A program made the translations under genes and the position numbers. 64,000 nucleotides of DNA, from the NCBI RefSeq assembly GCF_001570485.1, contig NZ_BCTA01000027.1:20587-84586 (forward strand), given 5' to 3'. Shown piece by piece: positions 25,916 through 33,972 of the stretch. Numbering within the stretch: position 1 is the stretch's first letter; the number at the start of each line of letters is the position of its first letter. The notes under the pieces are model-generated. The model worked only from the letters and a program-made list of their open reading frames with translations, did no database searches and had not been told where the DNA came from. Origin of the DNA: Mycolicibacterium novocastrense. Lineage in GTDB: Bacteria > Actinomycetota > Actinomycetes > Mycobacteriales > Mycobacteriaceae.

Positions 25916-27304
25916 ATGACCGTGACCGGCGAACAGCAAGAGATCCTGCTCGAAGACGTCGAGTTCAACCGGCGGGATCATCCCGATCGGCCGCTGCGGC
26001 CCATCCCGCCCGGCCGCGACCACTTCGCGGACCAGTGGCGGCAGATGCGCGAGTTCATGTTCGGCGAGTGGATCGACATCGACAAAGAGGTCCAACCCAA
26101 CGAACTCACGCGGCTACGCGACGACTACTTCTGGCAGGGCGACGAATACATCGTCGGCGTGGTCGACGCGTTCGAGCGCCTCGGCTACGAGAAGGGCCGC
26201 GCACTGTATGAACAGGCGCTGACCCAGGGCGTCGACACGCTCGAGGACCCGCCCCGGGAGTTCGTCGAATTCTTCGAGCACCTGGATCAGCTTCCGAGCC
26301 AGTTCGACCTCGAGGCCGCCGAACGCGGCCGCATGCTGGCGATGTCGGCCACTAGGACCGCCACCATGATCATCCAGGGGTGGGCGTTCTACGAGACCGC
26401 GATGACCGGAGACATCTCCGCCTCCACCGGCGCCACCGGTCGTTTCGCCGATGACGGCCCGCGGCGCTTCATCGAGACCGCACGGGTGTTCGCGGAGTTC
26501 ACGCTGCCCGACATCTTCGACCGGCACTCGGAGGCCTTCCAGGATGTGGTGCGGGTGCGGTTGATGCACGGGCTGGCCAGTCGTGGTTTGCGCCGCAAAT
26601 GGGGGGACGACGTCTACCTCAAGTTCGGCGAGCCCATTCCGGTGACGTCCCTGCTCGGGTTCGGCAGCGGGATGCTGCTCGGACGGCTCGTCGACCATGC
26701 CTTCGGGCGCAAGCTGACCAGCCAGCAGCTCGAGGACCTCGCCGAGTACTCGTCGTACTCCGGGCGGCTGTGGGGTGCGCCGGAGCGGCTCTATTCCCCG
26801 ACCGGCCTGGAGCTGATCAAGTCGCTGAACTATGTCCTGGCCAGGGGCGGCAACCCGTCGCCGTGGCGAGCCGAACTCGTCGATGCGATCGCGGGTCCCG
26901 CGCACCTGACGACGCTGACCGAAACGCTTCCCGGCGTCGTCAAGAAGTTGGTGGCTCGGCACGCCAACCAGCTCACCGCAACCCTCGCGCTCGTCCCGGC
27001 GGGCGCGGTGTTCGGATACCAGCAGATCGAGGCGATGGTGGCCGGCAGCTTCTTCGAGCCGCTTGGCTACAACTACGAACGCCGGGTCCGGATCTTCAAG
27101 AAGGTCGCCAGGCTCAACGTCGGCATCGCGATCGTGGCCGACAAGCTGCCGTGGTCCAACCCCCTCCGCGAGCAGAGAAAAAAGACCGGTGCGGCCGCGC
27201 GTGAGCGGATCGCGATGCTGAACAAAATCGCCAAGGGCCGGCAGATTCCGCTGACGTACACCCACCACGACCGATCGACCAAGGGAGAGGGCTTCACCGG
27301 CTGA
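25916..27304 (+). CDS. Oxygenase MpaB/DUF2236 family protein
   Basis: 462-residue protein of the DUF2236 family, which includes the fungal oxygenase MpaB and latex-clearing protein Lcp; some members are haem b oxygenases. The core includes RDDYFWQGDEYIVGVVDAFER, MSATRTATMIIQGWAFYETA and ARVFAEFTLPDIFDRHSEAFQDVVRVRLMHG in pattern (written here in shortened order), with conserved Arg and His residues around 205-225. There is no signal peptide. The substrate is unknown. The divergent-like spacer upstream is only 86 bp and contains tgcgataacgtcgaaatcagtg, a possible promoter region. Confidence 0.75.
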   Translation: MTVTGEQQEILLEDVEFNRRDHPDRPLRPIPPGRDHFADQWRQMREFMFGEWIDIDKEVQPNELTRLRDDYFWQGDEYIVGVVDAFERLGYEKGRALYEQALTQGVDTLEDPPREFVEFFEHLDQLPSQFDLEAAERGRMLAMSATRTATMIIQGWAFYETAMTGDISASTGATGRFADDGPRRFIETARVFAEFTLPDIFDRHSEAFQDVVRVRLMHGLASRGLRRKWGDDVYLKFGEPIPVTSLLGFGSGMLLGRLVDHAFGRKLTSQQLEDLAEYSSYSGRLWGAPERLYSPTGLELIKSLNYVLARGGNPSPWRAELVDAIAGPAHLTTLTETLPGVVKKLVARHANQLTATLALVPAGAVFGYQQIEAMVAGSFFEPLGYNYERRVRIFKKVARLNVGIAIVADKLPWSNPLREQRKKTGAAARERIAMLNKIAKGRQIPLTYTHHDRSTKGEGFTG

Positions 27305-27343
27305 GTCGAGCGCGCTGCGCGACCGCACGAGCAAGCGTGACGG

Positions 27344-27372
27344 TTGACAACGTACAACCGATTGGTTGTATA
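27344..27372 (+). promoter_or_regulatory. Promoter with overlapping ArsR-type palindromic operator
   Basis: A -35 TTGACA (27344-27349) and a -10 TGTATA (27367-27372) are separated by 17 bp. The spacer and -10 carry the perfect inverted repeat TACAACC-gatt-GGTTGTA (27353-27370). The GTG of the ArsR gene begins 8 nt after the -10, implying a leaderless transcript. The geometry strongly suggests autorepression by the ArsR protein. Confidence 0.8.
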
Positions 27373-27380
27373 TTCTGACG

Positions 27381-27707
27381 GTGACCGACCAGGACGAGGA
27401 CAGAGCGGACGCGTTCTTCCACGCCTTGGCCGACCGAACTCGGCGAGACATTCTTCGTCGGGTGCTGGCCGGCGAGCACTCGGTCACGGCGCTCGCGGCG
27501 CAGTACGACATGAGCTTCGCCGCGGTGCAAAAGCACGTCGCCGTGCTGGAGAAGGCGGGCCTGATCTCCAAGCGTCGTCAGGGGCGAGAGCAGCTGGCGA
27601 GTGGCGAGGTGGAGGCGGTGCGGTCAGTCGCCTCGATGCTCACCGAGCTCGAGGACGTCTGGCGAGGTCGCATCGCTCGCATTGACGAGCTACTCAGCGA
27701 GGAATAA
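27381..27707 (+). CDS. ArsR-family winged-helix regulator (SRPBCC operon)
   Basis: 108-residue repressor. The winged helix spans ADRTRRDILRRVLAGEHSV through AAQYDMSFAAVQKHVAVLEK and the wing AGLISKRRQGREQLA. No metal-binding Cys pair is present, so this is the non-metal ArsR type usually coupled to an SRPBCC/AHSA1 gene. The GTG at 27381 is chosen because the promoter -10 ends at 27372, which excludes the TTG at 27366. The partner gene starts 2 nt after the stop. It probably binds the palindrome overlapping its own promoter. Confidence 0.88.
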   Translation: MTDQDEDRADAFFHALADRTRRDILRRVLAGEHSVTALAAQYDMSFAAVQKHVAVLEKAGLISKRRQGREQLASGEVEAVRSVASMLTELEDVWRGRIARIDELLSEE

Positions 27708-27709
27708 CC

Positions 27710-28198
27710 ATGCCTGTCACCGACATCAGCAAGAACATCGACGAGCGCACCCTGACGATCACCGCGGAGTTCGCGGCGCCCGTCGAGCGCATTTGGCAGA
27801 TCTACGCCGACCCGCGGCAGCTCGAGAAGATCTGGGGCCCACCGGGTTACCCGGCCACCGTGGTCGAGCATGCGCTCACCCCGGGTGGCACCGTCACCTA
27901 CTACATGACCGGCCCCGACGGCGAGAAGTACGGAGGCTACTGGAAGGTCACGGCCGTCGACGAGCCGCGCAGCTTCAGTTTCGAAGACGGCTTCGCCGAC
28001 GAAAATCTCAAACCCGCAACCGATATGCCGGTCGCGCACAGCGTCTACACCTTCGAGGCGATCGGCGACGGTTCCACCAGGGCCACCTACGTCAGCACGT
28101 ACGAGTCGGCCGAAGGCCTGCAGAAGGTGCTCGAGATGGGCGTCGAAGAGGGCACGGCGCAGGCGATCAATCAGATCGACGAGCTACTCGCGAGCTGA
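27710..28198 (+). CDS. SRPBCC / AHSA1-like domain protein
   Basis: 162-residue START-like fold protein. Typical features are FAAPVERIWQIYADPRQLEK, IWGPPGYPATVVEHALTPGG, YYMTGPDGEKYGGYWKV and the C-terminal GVEEGTAQAINQIDELLA helix. The family binds hydrophobic ligands in a deep cavity; the specific ligand is unknown. It forms a two-gene operon with the ArsR regulator. Its last 32 bases overlap the end of the convergent MFS gene. Confidence 0.88.
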   Translation: MPVTDISKNIDERTLTITAEFAAPVERIWQIYADPRQLEKIWGPPGYPATVVEHALTPGGTVTYYMTGPDGEKYGGYWKVTAVDEPRSFSFEDGFADENLKPATDMPVAHSVYTFEAIGDGSTRATYVSTYESAEGLQKVLEMGVEEGTAQAINQIDELLAS

Positions 28199-29420
28199 CG
28201 CCGGGCACGGTCACGATGCCGGAACCCTCTGTCGTCCCGCCGATCTTCGGCTGGAGTGTCGCGAATGTGCCGGCAGCGGCGGTGAGTCCGCCGACCACAA
28301 CGGCCCACCCGCCGGCCCATCCGACATGCGCGGCGGTGCCGCCGACGATCAATGGACCTGAGGCGCGCCCGAGGGTCGCCCACCCCTGCAGCCGCGCATT
28401 CGCCGTCGCGAACTCGCTCAGCCGGACTCGTCGGGCCACAAGGAGTGGGCGAAGCATGCTGCTGGTTCCGGACGCGGCACCACAAACCAGTCCGCCCAGA
28501 TACAGCCACGGTGACGCGGTCGACGCGAGCATGCTGATCAGCGCTACCGCGTGCAACGCCGCCGCTCCGGCGGCGAGCACTTCCGGTGGAAGCCTTCCGA
28601 TCCGCCCCGCCAGCACAGCCCGTCCGGTGACCTTTCCGATTCCGCTTGACGCGAGCACGAATCCCGCGACATACGGGTCGACACCTCGGTGGCTCAACAT
28701 TGCGACGACCAAAACCGTCGCGGCGACGGCACTCGCTTGTTCAAGCGTGTATGCCACACGCAGGCGCCGCATCGGGCGAGAACCAATCAGCAGGCGCGGT
28801 GCTGTCGGCGGGTTGCAGTGGGTCGGAATGTGCCGCGGCAGATACCGGGCGTGCAGCGCTGCGGTCACCACCCCGCCCGCGGCTCCGAGCACCGCGACGG
28901 CAGCACGCCACCCGAGCGTTTCGGCGAGGTACTGAGCCAAGGGCACGAACACGCTGCTGGCCAGCCCACCGGCCACCGTGACGGTGGCGATCCTTCGACG
29001 CATCCGGCTTGAATCCATCAGGGCGAGAACAGCGAATGTCGGTTCGTAGAGAGTGGCAGCCATGGCCGCGCCGATCAGCGCCCATGCGGCATAGAGCATC
29101 GCTATCGACGACGCGGACGCCCACAGCGTGGTCGCGACGATCATCAGCAGTGCGCCCCCGGTCATCGTCACCCGCGGTCCCAGCCTGGCCAACAACACGA
29201 CGACGGCCCGCGCAGACATGCCCGCCACGAGGAGTCCGACCGAGAACGCGCAGCTGACCGCGGTGACACCCCAGCCCGGTTGGCGTGTCATGAGGGGCGC
29301 CACGGCGGCGAACGCGTAGTACAGCACTCCCCAGGAGATCAGCTGTGTGATGGCCAGCGCGGCCGTCGCCCGCCGGAGTTCCGGCGGGCCCGACCGTACT
29401 GCCTCAGCCGCAGCAGGCAC
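28167..29420 (-). CDS. Major facilitator superfamily transporter, possibly metalloid-linked
   Basis: 417-residue, about 12-helix membrane protein starting with ATAALAITQLISWGVLYYAF. The GTG start at 29420 is inferred: it lies 17 nt inside the end of the upstream flavoprotein gene, and an upstream extension would be Arg/Pro-rich shadow sequence. Tight overlap with the flavoprotein indicates co-expression. In actinobacterial arsenic clusters, an FAD oxidoreductase often sits beside an MFS exporter, which suggests efflux of an arsenical or other toxic compound. The sequence itself does not prove the substrate. Confidence 0.75.
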   Translation of the reverse strand: MPAAAEAVRSGPPELRRATAALAITQLISWGVLYYAFAAVAPLMTRQPGWGVTAVSCAFSVGLLVAGMSARAVVVLLARLGPRVTMTGGALLMIVATTLWASASSIAMLYAAWALIGAAMAATLYEPTFAVLALMDSSRMRRRIATVTVAGGLASSVFVPLAQYLAETLGWRAAVAVLGAAGGVVTAALHARYLPRHIPTHCNPPTAPRLLIGSRPMRRLRVAYTLEQASAVAATVLVVAMLSHRGVDPYVAGFVLASSGIGKVTGRAVLAGRIGRLPPEVLAAGAAALHAVALISMLASTASPWLYLGGLVCGAASGTSSMLRPLLVARRVRLSEFATANARLQGWATLGRASGPLIVGGTAAHVGWAGGWAVVVGGLTAAAGTFATLQPKIGGTTEGSGIVTVPGVSSRVARRSD

Positions 29421-30705
29421 TCGTCTCCGCCTCGGGTTGGGGAACCGCCGGCTCAGGCTGTGCCTTGAGGCCGCAGGTCGATCCGGATGTCGGAAGAACC
29501 AGCTCCACCCGGTTCGCGGCGTCGTCGTCGCCGGCGAGTGCGGCGACCACCGAACGGACCTGCTCATAGCCGGTCGCCAACAGCAGGTTGGGCGCACGGC
29601 CGTAACTCTTCGCTCCGACGGCGTAGAACCCCTGTTCGGGATGGGCGAGTTCGGCCGCCCCGTGCGGGGGCACCGAACCACACGAGTGGACGTTGGGGTC
29701 GATCAACCGGGCCAGCGCCCGCGTGCTCTCCACCCACGGGTCGAGGTCGAGGCGCACCTCGCGTAGGAAGTCGAAGTCGGGACGAAATCCCGTTGCCGCC
29801 ACGATCTCGTCGAACGGTCCGGTTTCCCGGCCCTCGGGCGACACCAACACGATGCCCGACTCGTCGACGTCGGTTCGTTCGATGCGGAAACCCGTCAACA
29901 GCCGGACCTGACCCGAGGAGACCAACTGGTGCGCGTCGGCCCCGAGCTTGCCCCGCTCGGGTAGCCGCGCATCGACGTCGTTGCCGAAGACCCGCGTCTT
30001 TTCGCCTCTACGCACGACCCAGGTGATCGTGGTGCCGGGAGCCGACTCGGCCAGCAGGGCCAACTCGCGGATCACGTGCTTGGCCGAGTGTCCGCTTCCG
30101 ACCACGGCGACCCGTCGGCCGGCGTAGCGATCGCGTTCGGTGCCGAGCACATCGGGAATTCCGTAGCTGATGCGCCGGGCCGCTTGGTCTTCGCCGATCG
30201 CCGGAATACCCTCGGCACCAATCGGATTCGGGGACCGCCAGGTTCCTGTCGCATCGATGACGGCGCGCACCGGTGTCCGCGTGTCACCGTGCGGGCCGCT
30301 CGTGGTGATGATGAACGGCCGGGCGCCGCGGTCGTCGTCGCGCAGCTTGTCCACACCCTGGCGGGTGACACCGACAACCCGGTGGCCGAGCCGCAGATGG
30401 GGCGCGATGGCATCCAGCCCCGCCAGCGGCGACAAATACTGCTCGACGATCTCGGCGCCGGTCGGGTACGCGGCCGGATCCGGCGAGTTCCACCCGTGAC
30501 CCTTCAGCAGCCGTTGCGCGGCACGATCCATGTCGTAGCGCCACGGCGAGAACAGGCGCACGTGGCCCCAGCGTCGGACGCTGGCGCCGACGACTTCTCC
30601 CGCTTCGAAAACGACGAACGGCAGGCCGCGCTCGGCCAGGTGCGCGGCCGCGGCAAGCCCGACCGGACCGGCCCCGAGAACCGCGACGGGAAGCTGCTTC
30701 GACAT
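29404..30705 (-). CDS. FAD/NAD(P)-binding oxidoreductase, ArsO-like flavoprotein
   Basis: 433-residue flavoprotein. FAD-binding GAGPVGLAAAAHLAERG is near residue 11, and a second dinucleotide motif, VAVVGSGHSAKHVI, is near 190. IDATGTWRSPNP and IVAATGFRPDFDFL are typical of single-component flavin monooxygenases and ArsO-like proteins. The C-terminus holds three Cys (STCGL, then a final ACCG), unusual for the class and suited to thiophilic ligands. The ATG at 30705 is fixed by AAGGAGGAA upstream. It precedes the MFS gene and is divergent from the ECF sigma gene. Confidence 0.8.
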   Translation of the reverse strand: MSKQLPVAVLGAGPVGLAAAAHLAERGLPFVVFEAGEVVGASVRRWGHVRLFSPWRYDMDRAAQRLLKGHGWNSPDPAAYPTGAEIVEQYLSPLAGLDAIAPHLRLGHRVVGVTRQGVDKLRDDDRGARPFIITTSGPHGDTRTPVRAVIDATGTWRSPNPIGAEGIPAIGEDQAARRISYGIPDVLGTERDRYAGRRVAVVGSGHSAKHVIRELALLAESAPGTTITWVVRRGEKTRVFGNDVDARLPERGKLGADAHQLVSSGQVRLLTGFRIERTDVDESGIVLVSPEGRETGPFDEIVAATGFRPDFDFLREVRLDLDPWVESTRALARLIDPNVHSCGSVPPHGAAELAHPEQGFYAVGAKSYGRAPNLLLATGYEQVRSVVAALAGDDDAANRVELVLPTSGSTCGLKAQPEPAVPQPEAETSACCG

Positions 30706-30862
30706 GGTGTTCCTCCTTGTTGTGGGGTTCATGTGTTGTGACGGGTGAAAGCCCGTATGGACGCGATGAGTCGCGTGGGTGCATCCTTTGGCATGAGCCA
30801 CCGTCTATAGAGGTGCCGGCCGCGTATTCCGTGACCGCGGCGCAACCGATAGGGAGTCGGAC

Positions 30863-31501
30863 ATGACGTCGAACCTGACAAGCCGAGCCGAGCTGACGGT
30901 CGAGGACGTCTGGCGGCGCTTCGGCGCGGAGATCCGCACCTTCGTCCGTCGGCGCGTGGCGGATCCGCATCGCGCCGACGACCTGGTCGCGGACATTCTG
31001 CTGCGGGTCCACCGGAACTTGAGCGCACTGGACGATCACGATCGCCTGGCGGCGTGGCTGTTTCGCATCGCCCGCAATGTGATCATCGACGAGTACCGCC
31101 GGGCCGGCGACAACAGAGAAGTACTCGAGGCCGCACCGGGCGAGCGTCTGGTGAAAGACATCGCCGACCCCACCGACACTGAAGATGTGCGGCGCGAGTT
31201 GGCCAATTGCCTGAGACCGTTACTGGATGACATGTCTCCCGCCTACCGGCGCGCACTGGAGTTGACCGACCTTGACGGCGTGACCCAGGCGGTGGCGGCC
31301 GAGCAGGAGGGAATCACCGTCTCGGGCATGAAGTCCCGAGTCCAGCGCGCCAGAAAACAGCTCGCCGACCTACTGGCTCGGTGCTGCTCGCTAACCCTGG
31401 ACGCGCGCGGAATGCCGCTGGATTACACGCCTCCCGCGCATTGTCACCCCAGTACGTCCGTTGACGTCGCCGACAGGACGTGCGGCTGCTCGCCCCGGTG
31501 A
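30863..31501 (+). CDS. ECF RNA polymerase sigma factor, SigZ-like, with Cys-rich tail
   Basis: 212-residue ECF sigma factor. Region 2 is VWRRFGAEIRTFVRRRV through ADDLVADILLRVHRN and DRLAAWLFRIARNVIIDEYR; region 4 is LLDDMSPAYRRALELTDLDG with the HTH in GITVSGMKSRVQRARKQL. The C-terminal extension holds five Cys and a His pair (ARCCSL, AHCHP, TCGCSPR), with no anti-sigma gene adjacent. Such a tail could sense metals or arsenite directly. The gene is divergent from the flavoprotein-MFS operon, a likely target. Confidence 0.88.
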   Translation: MTSNLTSRAELTVEDVWRRFGAEIRTFVRRRVADPHRADDLVADILLRVHRNLSALDDHDRLAAWLFRIARNVIIDEYRRAGDNREVLEAAPGERLVKDIADPTDTEDVRRELANCLRPLLDDMSPAYRRALELTDLDGVTQAVAAEQEGITVSGMKSRVQRARKQLADLLARCCSLTLDARGMPLDYTPPAHCHPSTSVDVADRTCGCSPR

Positions 31502-31571
31502 GTGGCACACCCTTTCCGATTCAATCGGTACGGATGTGCCACTCGGCCGAGGGCTTAGATGGCGGCACGCC

Positions 31572-31838
31572 CTAACAGCCCGAGCCGGTCAACTTGTTGT
31601 ACGCGCGTTCGTAGTTGCTCGCGGCCTGCAACGTAAGCGCGTCGTTCGGCCCCCACTTGTCGTAAGCGTTCTTGAACGCCTTCGCGGTGAAGTCGTAGTC
31701 GTGCCATACCTTGGCGCAGTACTTGGCGTGATCGCGTTCCATCGGCTTTGCGTCCGCCATGCCGGACCCGAGGCCGGCGAGCGCGAGTGACAGCGCGACG
31801 GCCGCGGCCGCCCTTCTCGCGATTGCCCGAATGTTCAT
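31572..31838 (-). CDS. Small secreted protein
   Basis: 88-residue exported protein of unknown family. The signal peptide is MNIRAIARRAAAAVALSLAL with cleavage probably after ADA (about residue 28). The mature part of about 60 residues has two Cys (YCAK, and GSGC at the very end) that could form a disulfide. The start at 31838 is fixed by GAAGGGAA upstream. It faces the end of the ECF sigma gene, but nothing links them functionally. Confidence 0.7.
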   Translation of the reverse strand: MNIRAIARRAAAAVALSLALAGLGSGMADAKPMERDHAKYCAKVWHDYDFTAKAFKNAYDKWGPNDALTLQAASNYERAYNKLTGSGC

Positions 31839-31910
31839 CTGAGTTCCCTTCGTAGGTGGGCGGGATCTTCCCGCTTGCACCCCGTACAGACGTGGGCCCG
31901 CGTCAAAGGA

Positions 31911-32138
31911 CGCGCATGTTCACCGCAGTTCATTTGCGATATCACGACCGGAATCAAGGTGTCGCAGCCGACGGTGTCCCACCAGTCCGAATTGCTGCGT
32001 GACGCTGGACTTCTGACCTTCGAATGCCGAGTGTCGTGGGTGTACTACACCGTGGTGCCCGAGTTGCTGCAGCCTCTGTCCGCACTGCGCCCCGAGATTC
32101 CGATCGCCAGGACGACTCGCCTCACAGGAGGTCCGTGA
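31911..32138 (+). pseudogene. N-truncated ArsR/SmtB-type (arsenic-like) regulator
   Basis: The visible part, about 75 residues, corresponds to the C-terminal two-thirds of a metal-type ArsR: FICDITTGIKVSQPTVSHQS (recognition helix) and DAGLLTFECRVSWVYYTVVP (wing and dimer helix). The N-terminal helix and start codon are missing, and the metal-site equivalent of ELCVCDL is altered to CSPQFICDI. The stop at 32138 overlaps the end of the convergent SDR gene. It supports the idea that this region once held a fuller metalloid-resistance cluster. Confidence 0.65.
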
Positions 32139-32994
32139 TGGTTTTGAGGCCCGCCTCGTAGAGCACGCCGGGTAGCATGCCACCGTCGATCTCGATGGTC
32201 GTACCGTTGATGTAATCGGCTTGGCCGCTGCACAAGAACACCGCCACCCGCCCCACTTCGGCCGGCTCTCCCGCCCTGCGGAGCGGGATGTCCCGGAAGT
32301 ATCTCTCGGCGGTCGGGTCGTCCTTGGGCAACACGAATGACCTGAAGTTGTCGGTCATCGTCGGCCCGAGCGCCAGGCAGTTCACCCGCGCCTTGGGACC
32401 CCACTCTTCGGCCAGCGACCGGGTCAGGTGGTTGAGCCCGGCCTTGGCCGCACCGTAGGACACGAGAGTCGGCGACCCGGCGGGATGCCCGGCCCCGGAC
32501 GAGATGTTGACGATCGAGCCGACACCGTCCTGCTCGCGCATTTGTCGAAAGACCCTGATCGCGAACCACATCGGGCTGATCAAATTCATCTGGACAGCGA
32601 ACGAGTGGAACAGGACCGTGCGCTCGAAGTCGTCGGCACCTGTCGGCGCGCCCTGCATGCGCGCGACGAGTTCGGGAACGTCCTCGACGTGTGGAGTGGG
32701 GACCGTGCCGCCCGCGTTGTTGACCAGTATGTCGATGCGCCCGTAGTCGGCAACGACGCCGGAGATGAAGTCGTCGATCGCGCGATAGTCACCCTGATCG
32801 CACACCCGCTGAGAAGAGCGGCCGAGCCAGTCGGCGTTCTGCTCGACGCCCGGCATGGCCTCGAGCGGCCGCCGCGAACACCCGATGACGGTCGCTCCGG
32901 CGCGCAACAGTTCGTGCGCGATACCGACCCCGACGCCCCTGCTGGTTCCGGTCACGATGGCGACCTTGCTCTCAAGGGGTGCGTTTCCGTGCAC
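32122..32994 (-). CDS. Short-chain dehydrogenase/reductase
   Basis: 290-residue SDR. Cofactor motif TGTSRGVGVGIA at about residue 15, NNAGG near 92, catalytic Ser in NISSGAGH, and YGAAK (Tyr/Lys) near 184. The C-terminal INGTTIEIDGGMLPG is typical of classical SDRs. A GTG start follows AACGAGAGGAACAA. It appears monocistronic. The substrate is not predictable. Its 3' end overlaps the ArsR remnant by 17 bases. Confidence 0.85.
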   Translation of the reverse strand: MHGNAPLESKVAIVTGTSRGVGVGIAHELLRAGATVIGCSRRPLEAMPGVEQNADWLGRSSQRVCDQGDYRAIDDFISGVVADYGRIDILVNNAGGTVPTPHVEDVPELVARMQGAPTGADDFERTVLFHSFAVQMNLISPMWFAIRVFRQMREQDGVGSIVNISSGAGHPAGSPTLVSYGAAKAGLNHLTRSLAEEWGPKARVNCLALGPTMTDNFRSFVLPKDDPTAERYFRDIPLRRAGEPAEVGRVAVFLCSGQADYINGTTIEIDGGMLPGVLYEAGLKTITDLL

Positions 32995-33192
32995 GGGATT
33001 GTTCCTCTCGTTAAGGGGGATTGGCTAGCAGACCGATTCACCTGGGAGTCAGACCTTATCGACTTACAGATCGACTCGGAATGTGGCGGCGTCGGCGCCC
33101 GTTGAGCGGCACCGGTCAAGCGCTCATGGCATCGGACCTGACCGACGCGCAGCGACTCCACGAACTCGAGCAGCCATCTCGACGACAGGGTG

Positions 33193-33408
33193 ATGCCGGT
33201 GCTGACGAAGTGGCGGATATTCGAACGCGAGGACTTCACTGGTGAGGCCGCGCGGATGCGCGACGTCGGTGTGCTGTTCGAGGAGCTGGAGGAGGCCTCG
33301 CAGAAGTTCGAGGAATCCAAGCAGCGTCGCCGCGAGCGGAGGATTGCGTCGGCTCCGGCAGACTACGTGCTAACGCCGCCCGCGCGGCCGCCGATGAAAG
33401 GGGCATGA
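33193..33408 (+). CDS. Small hypothetical protein, charged helical
   Basis: 71-residue protein beginning MPVLTKWRIFEREDF, then a strongly charged helix (FEELEEASQKFEESKQRRRE) and a Pro-rich end. A GTG directly before the ATG is an alternative start. The ATG of the next gene overlaps its stop (ATGA), which supports real translation. The first residues resemble a short frame at 14671. No family is recognised. Confidence 0.5.
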   Translation: MPVLTKWRIFEREDFTGEAARMRDVGVLFEELEEASQKFEESKQRRRERRIASAPADYVLTPPARPPMKGA

Positions 33409-33848
33409 CGCCGTCCCGTGGAGTCGCGGTCGCACTCGCCGGTGCGGTGTGTGGGTTCTGGTTGGGGGGAATGGCGACGGCACACGCAGAGGCGTTCGCC
33501 CAACTCGATCGCGTTCCCGTGGTGGCGTCGCCGACATGCGGCGGCAGCGTCAGCGCCGAGGCACAGGTGACCCCGGTACAGGTCGGCGATCGCGCCGAGA
33601 ACGGGGTCCGCGTCGCCATCCACTACGACGCGGGTACCTACGACGGCTCGTGTTCTCTCACCGTCGCCGCCGATTGGGTCAATCTCGACACGGGCGCCTC
33701 GGGCAGCAGCGACATCACCGCTGTCTCGACCATCGACGGGCACTACGGCTTCATCGGATATGCCAATACGACATTCGCGACCGGTCCCGGCACGGTCGTC
33801 CTCACGGTCAGCTCGCATCCCGATGACGAGATGCGACTCACCACCTGA
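33405..33848 (+). CDS. Secreted protein of unknown function
   Basis: 147-residue exported protein. The signal peptide runs to about residue 28 (VAVALAGAVCGFWLGGMATAHA). The mature region is Gly/Thr/Asp-rich and beta-like, with two Cys (SPTCGG and DGSCSL) suggesting one disulfide. It is translationally coupled to the small gene upstream by ATGA. I do not recognise the family. Confidence 0.65.
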   Translation: MTPSRGVAVALAGAVCGFWLGGMATAHAEAFAQLDRVPVVASPTCGGSVSAEAQVTPVQVGDRAENGVRVAIHYDAGTYDGSCSLTVAADWVNLDTGASGSSDITAVSTIDGHYGFIGYANTTFATGPGTVVLTVSSHPDDEMRLTT

Positions 33849-33939
33849 GTCCGAAGCGCCTGCCTACTTCTCCTTCGGCCGCCGGGACAGCGGCTGCCAC
33901 CAGCGAAAACTTCGAGGTGGCCCCGCCGTGCAACAATCT

Positions 33940-33967
33940 TTGACAGCTGTCAGAGATTTGGTACCGT
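33940..33967 (+). promoter_or_regulatory. Promoter with palindrome TGACAGCTGTCA upstream of FMO operon
   Basis: TTGACA (33940-33945) and TACCGT (33962-33967) are spaced by 16 bp. The perfect 12-bp palindrome TGACAGCTGTCA (33941-33952) overlaps the -35. The FMO GTG lies 5 nt past the -10, so the message is probably leaderless. The palindrome is a good candidate operator for the TetR protein encoded by the second gene of the operon. Confidence 0.6.
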
Positions 33968-33972
33968 AGCCG

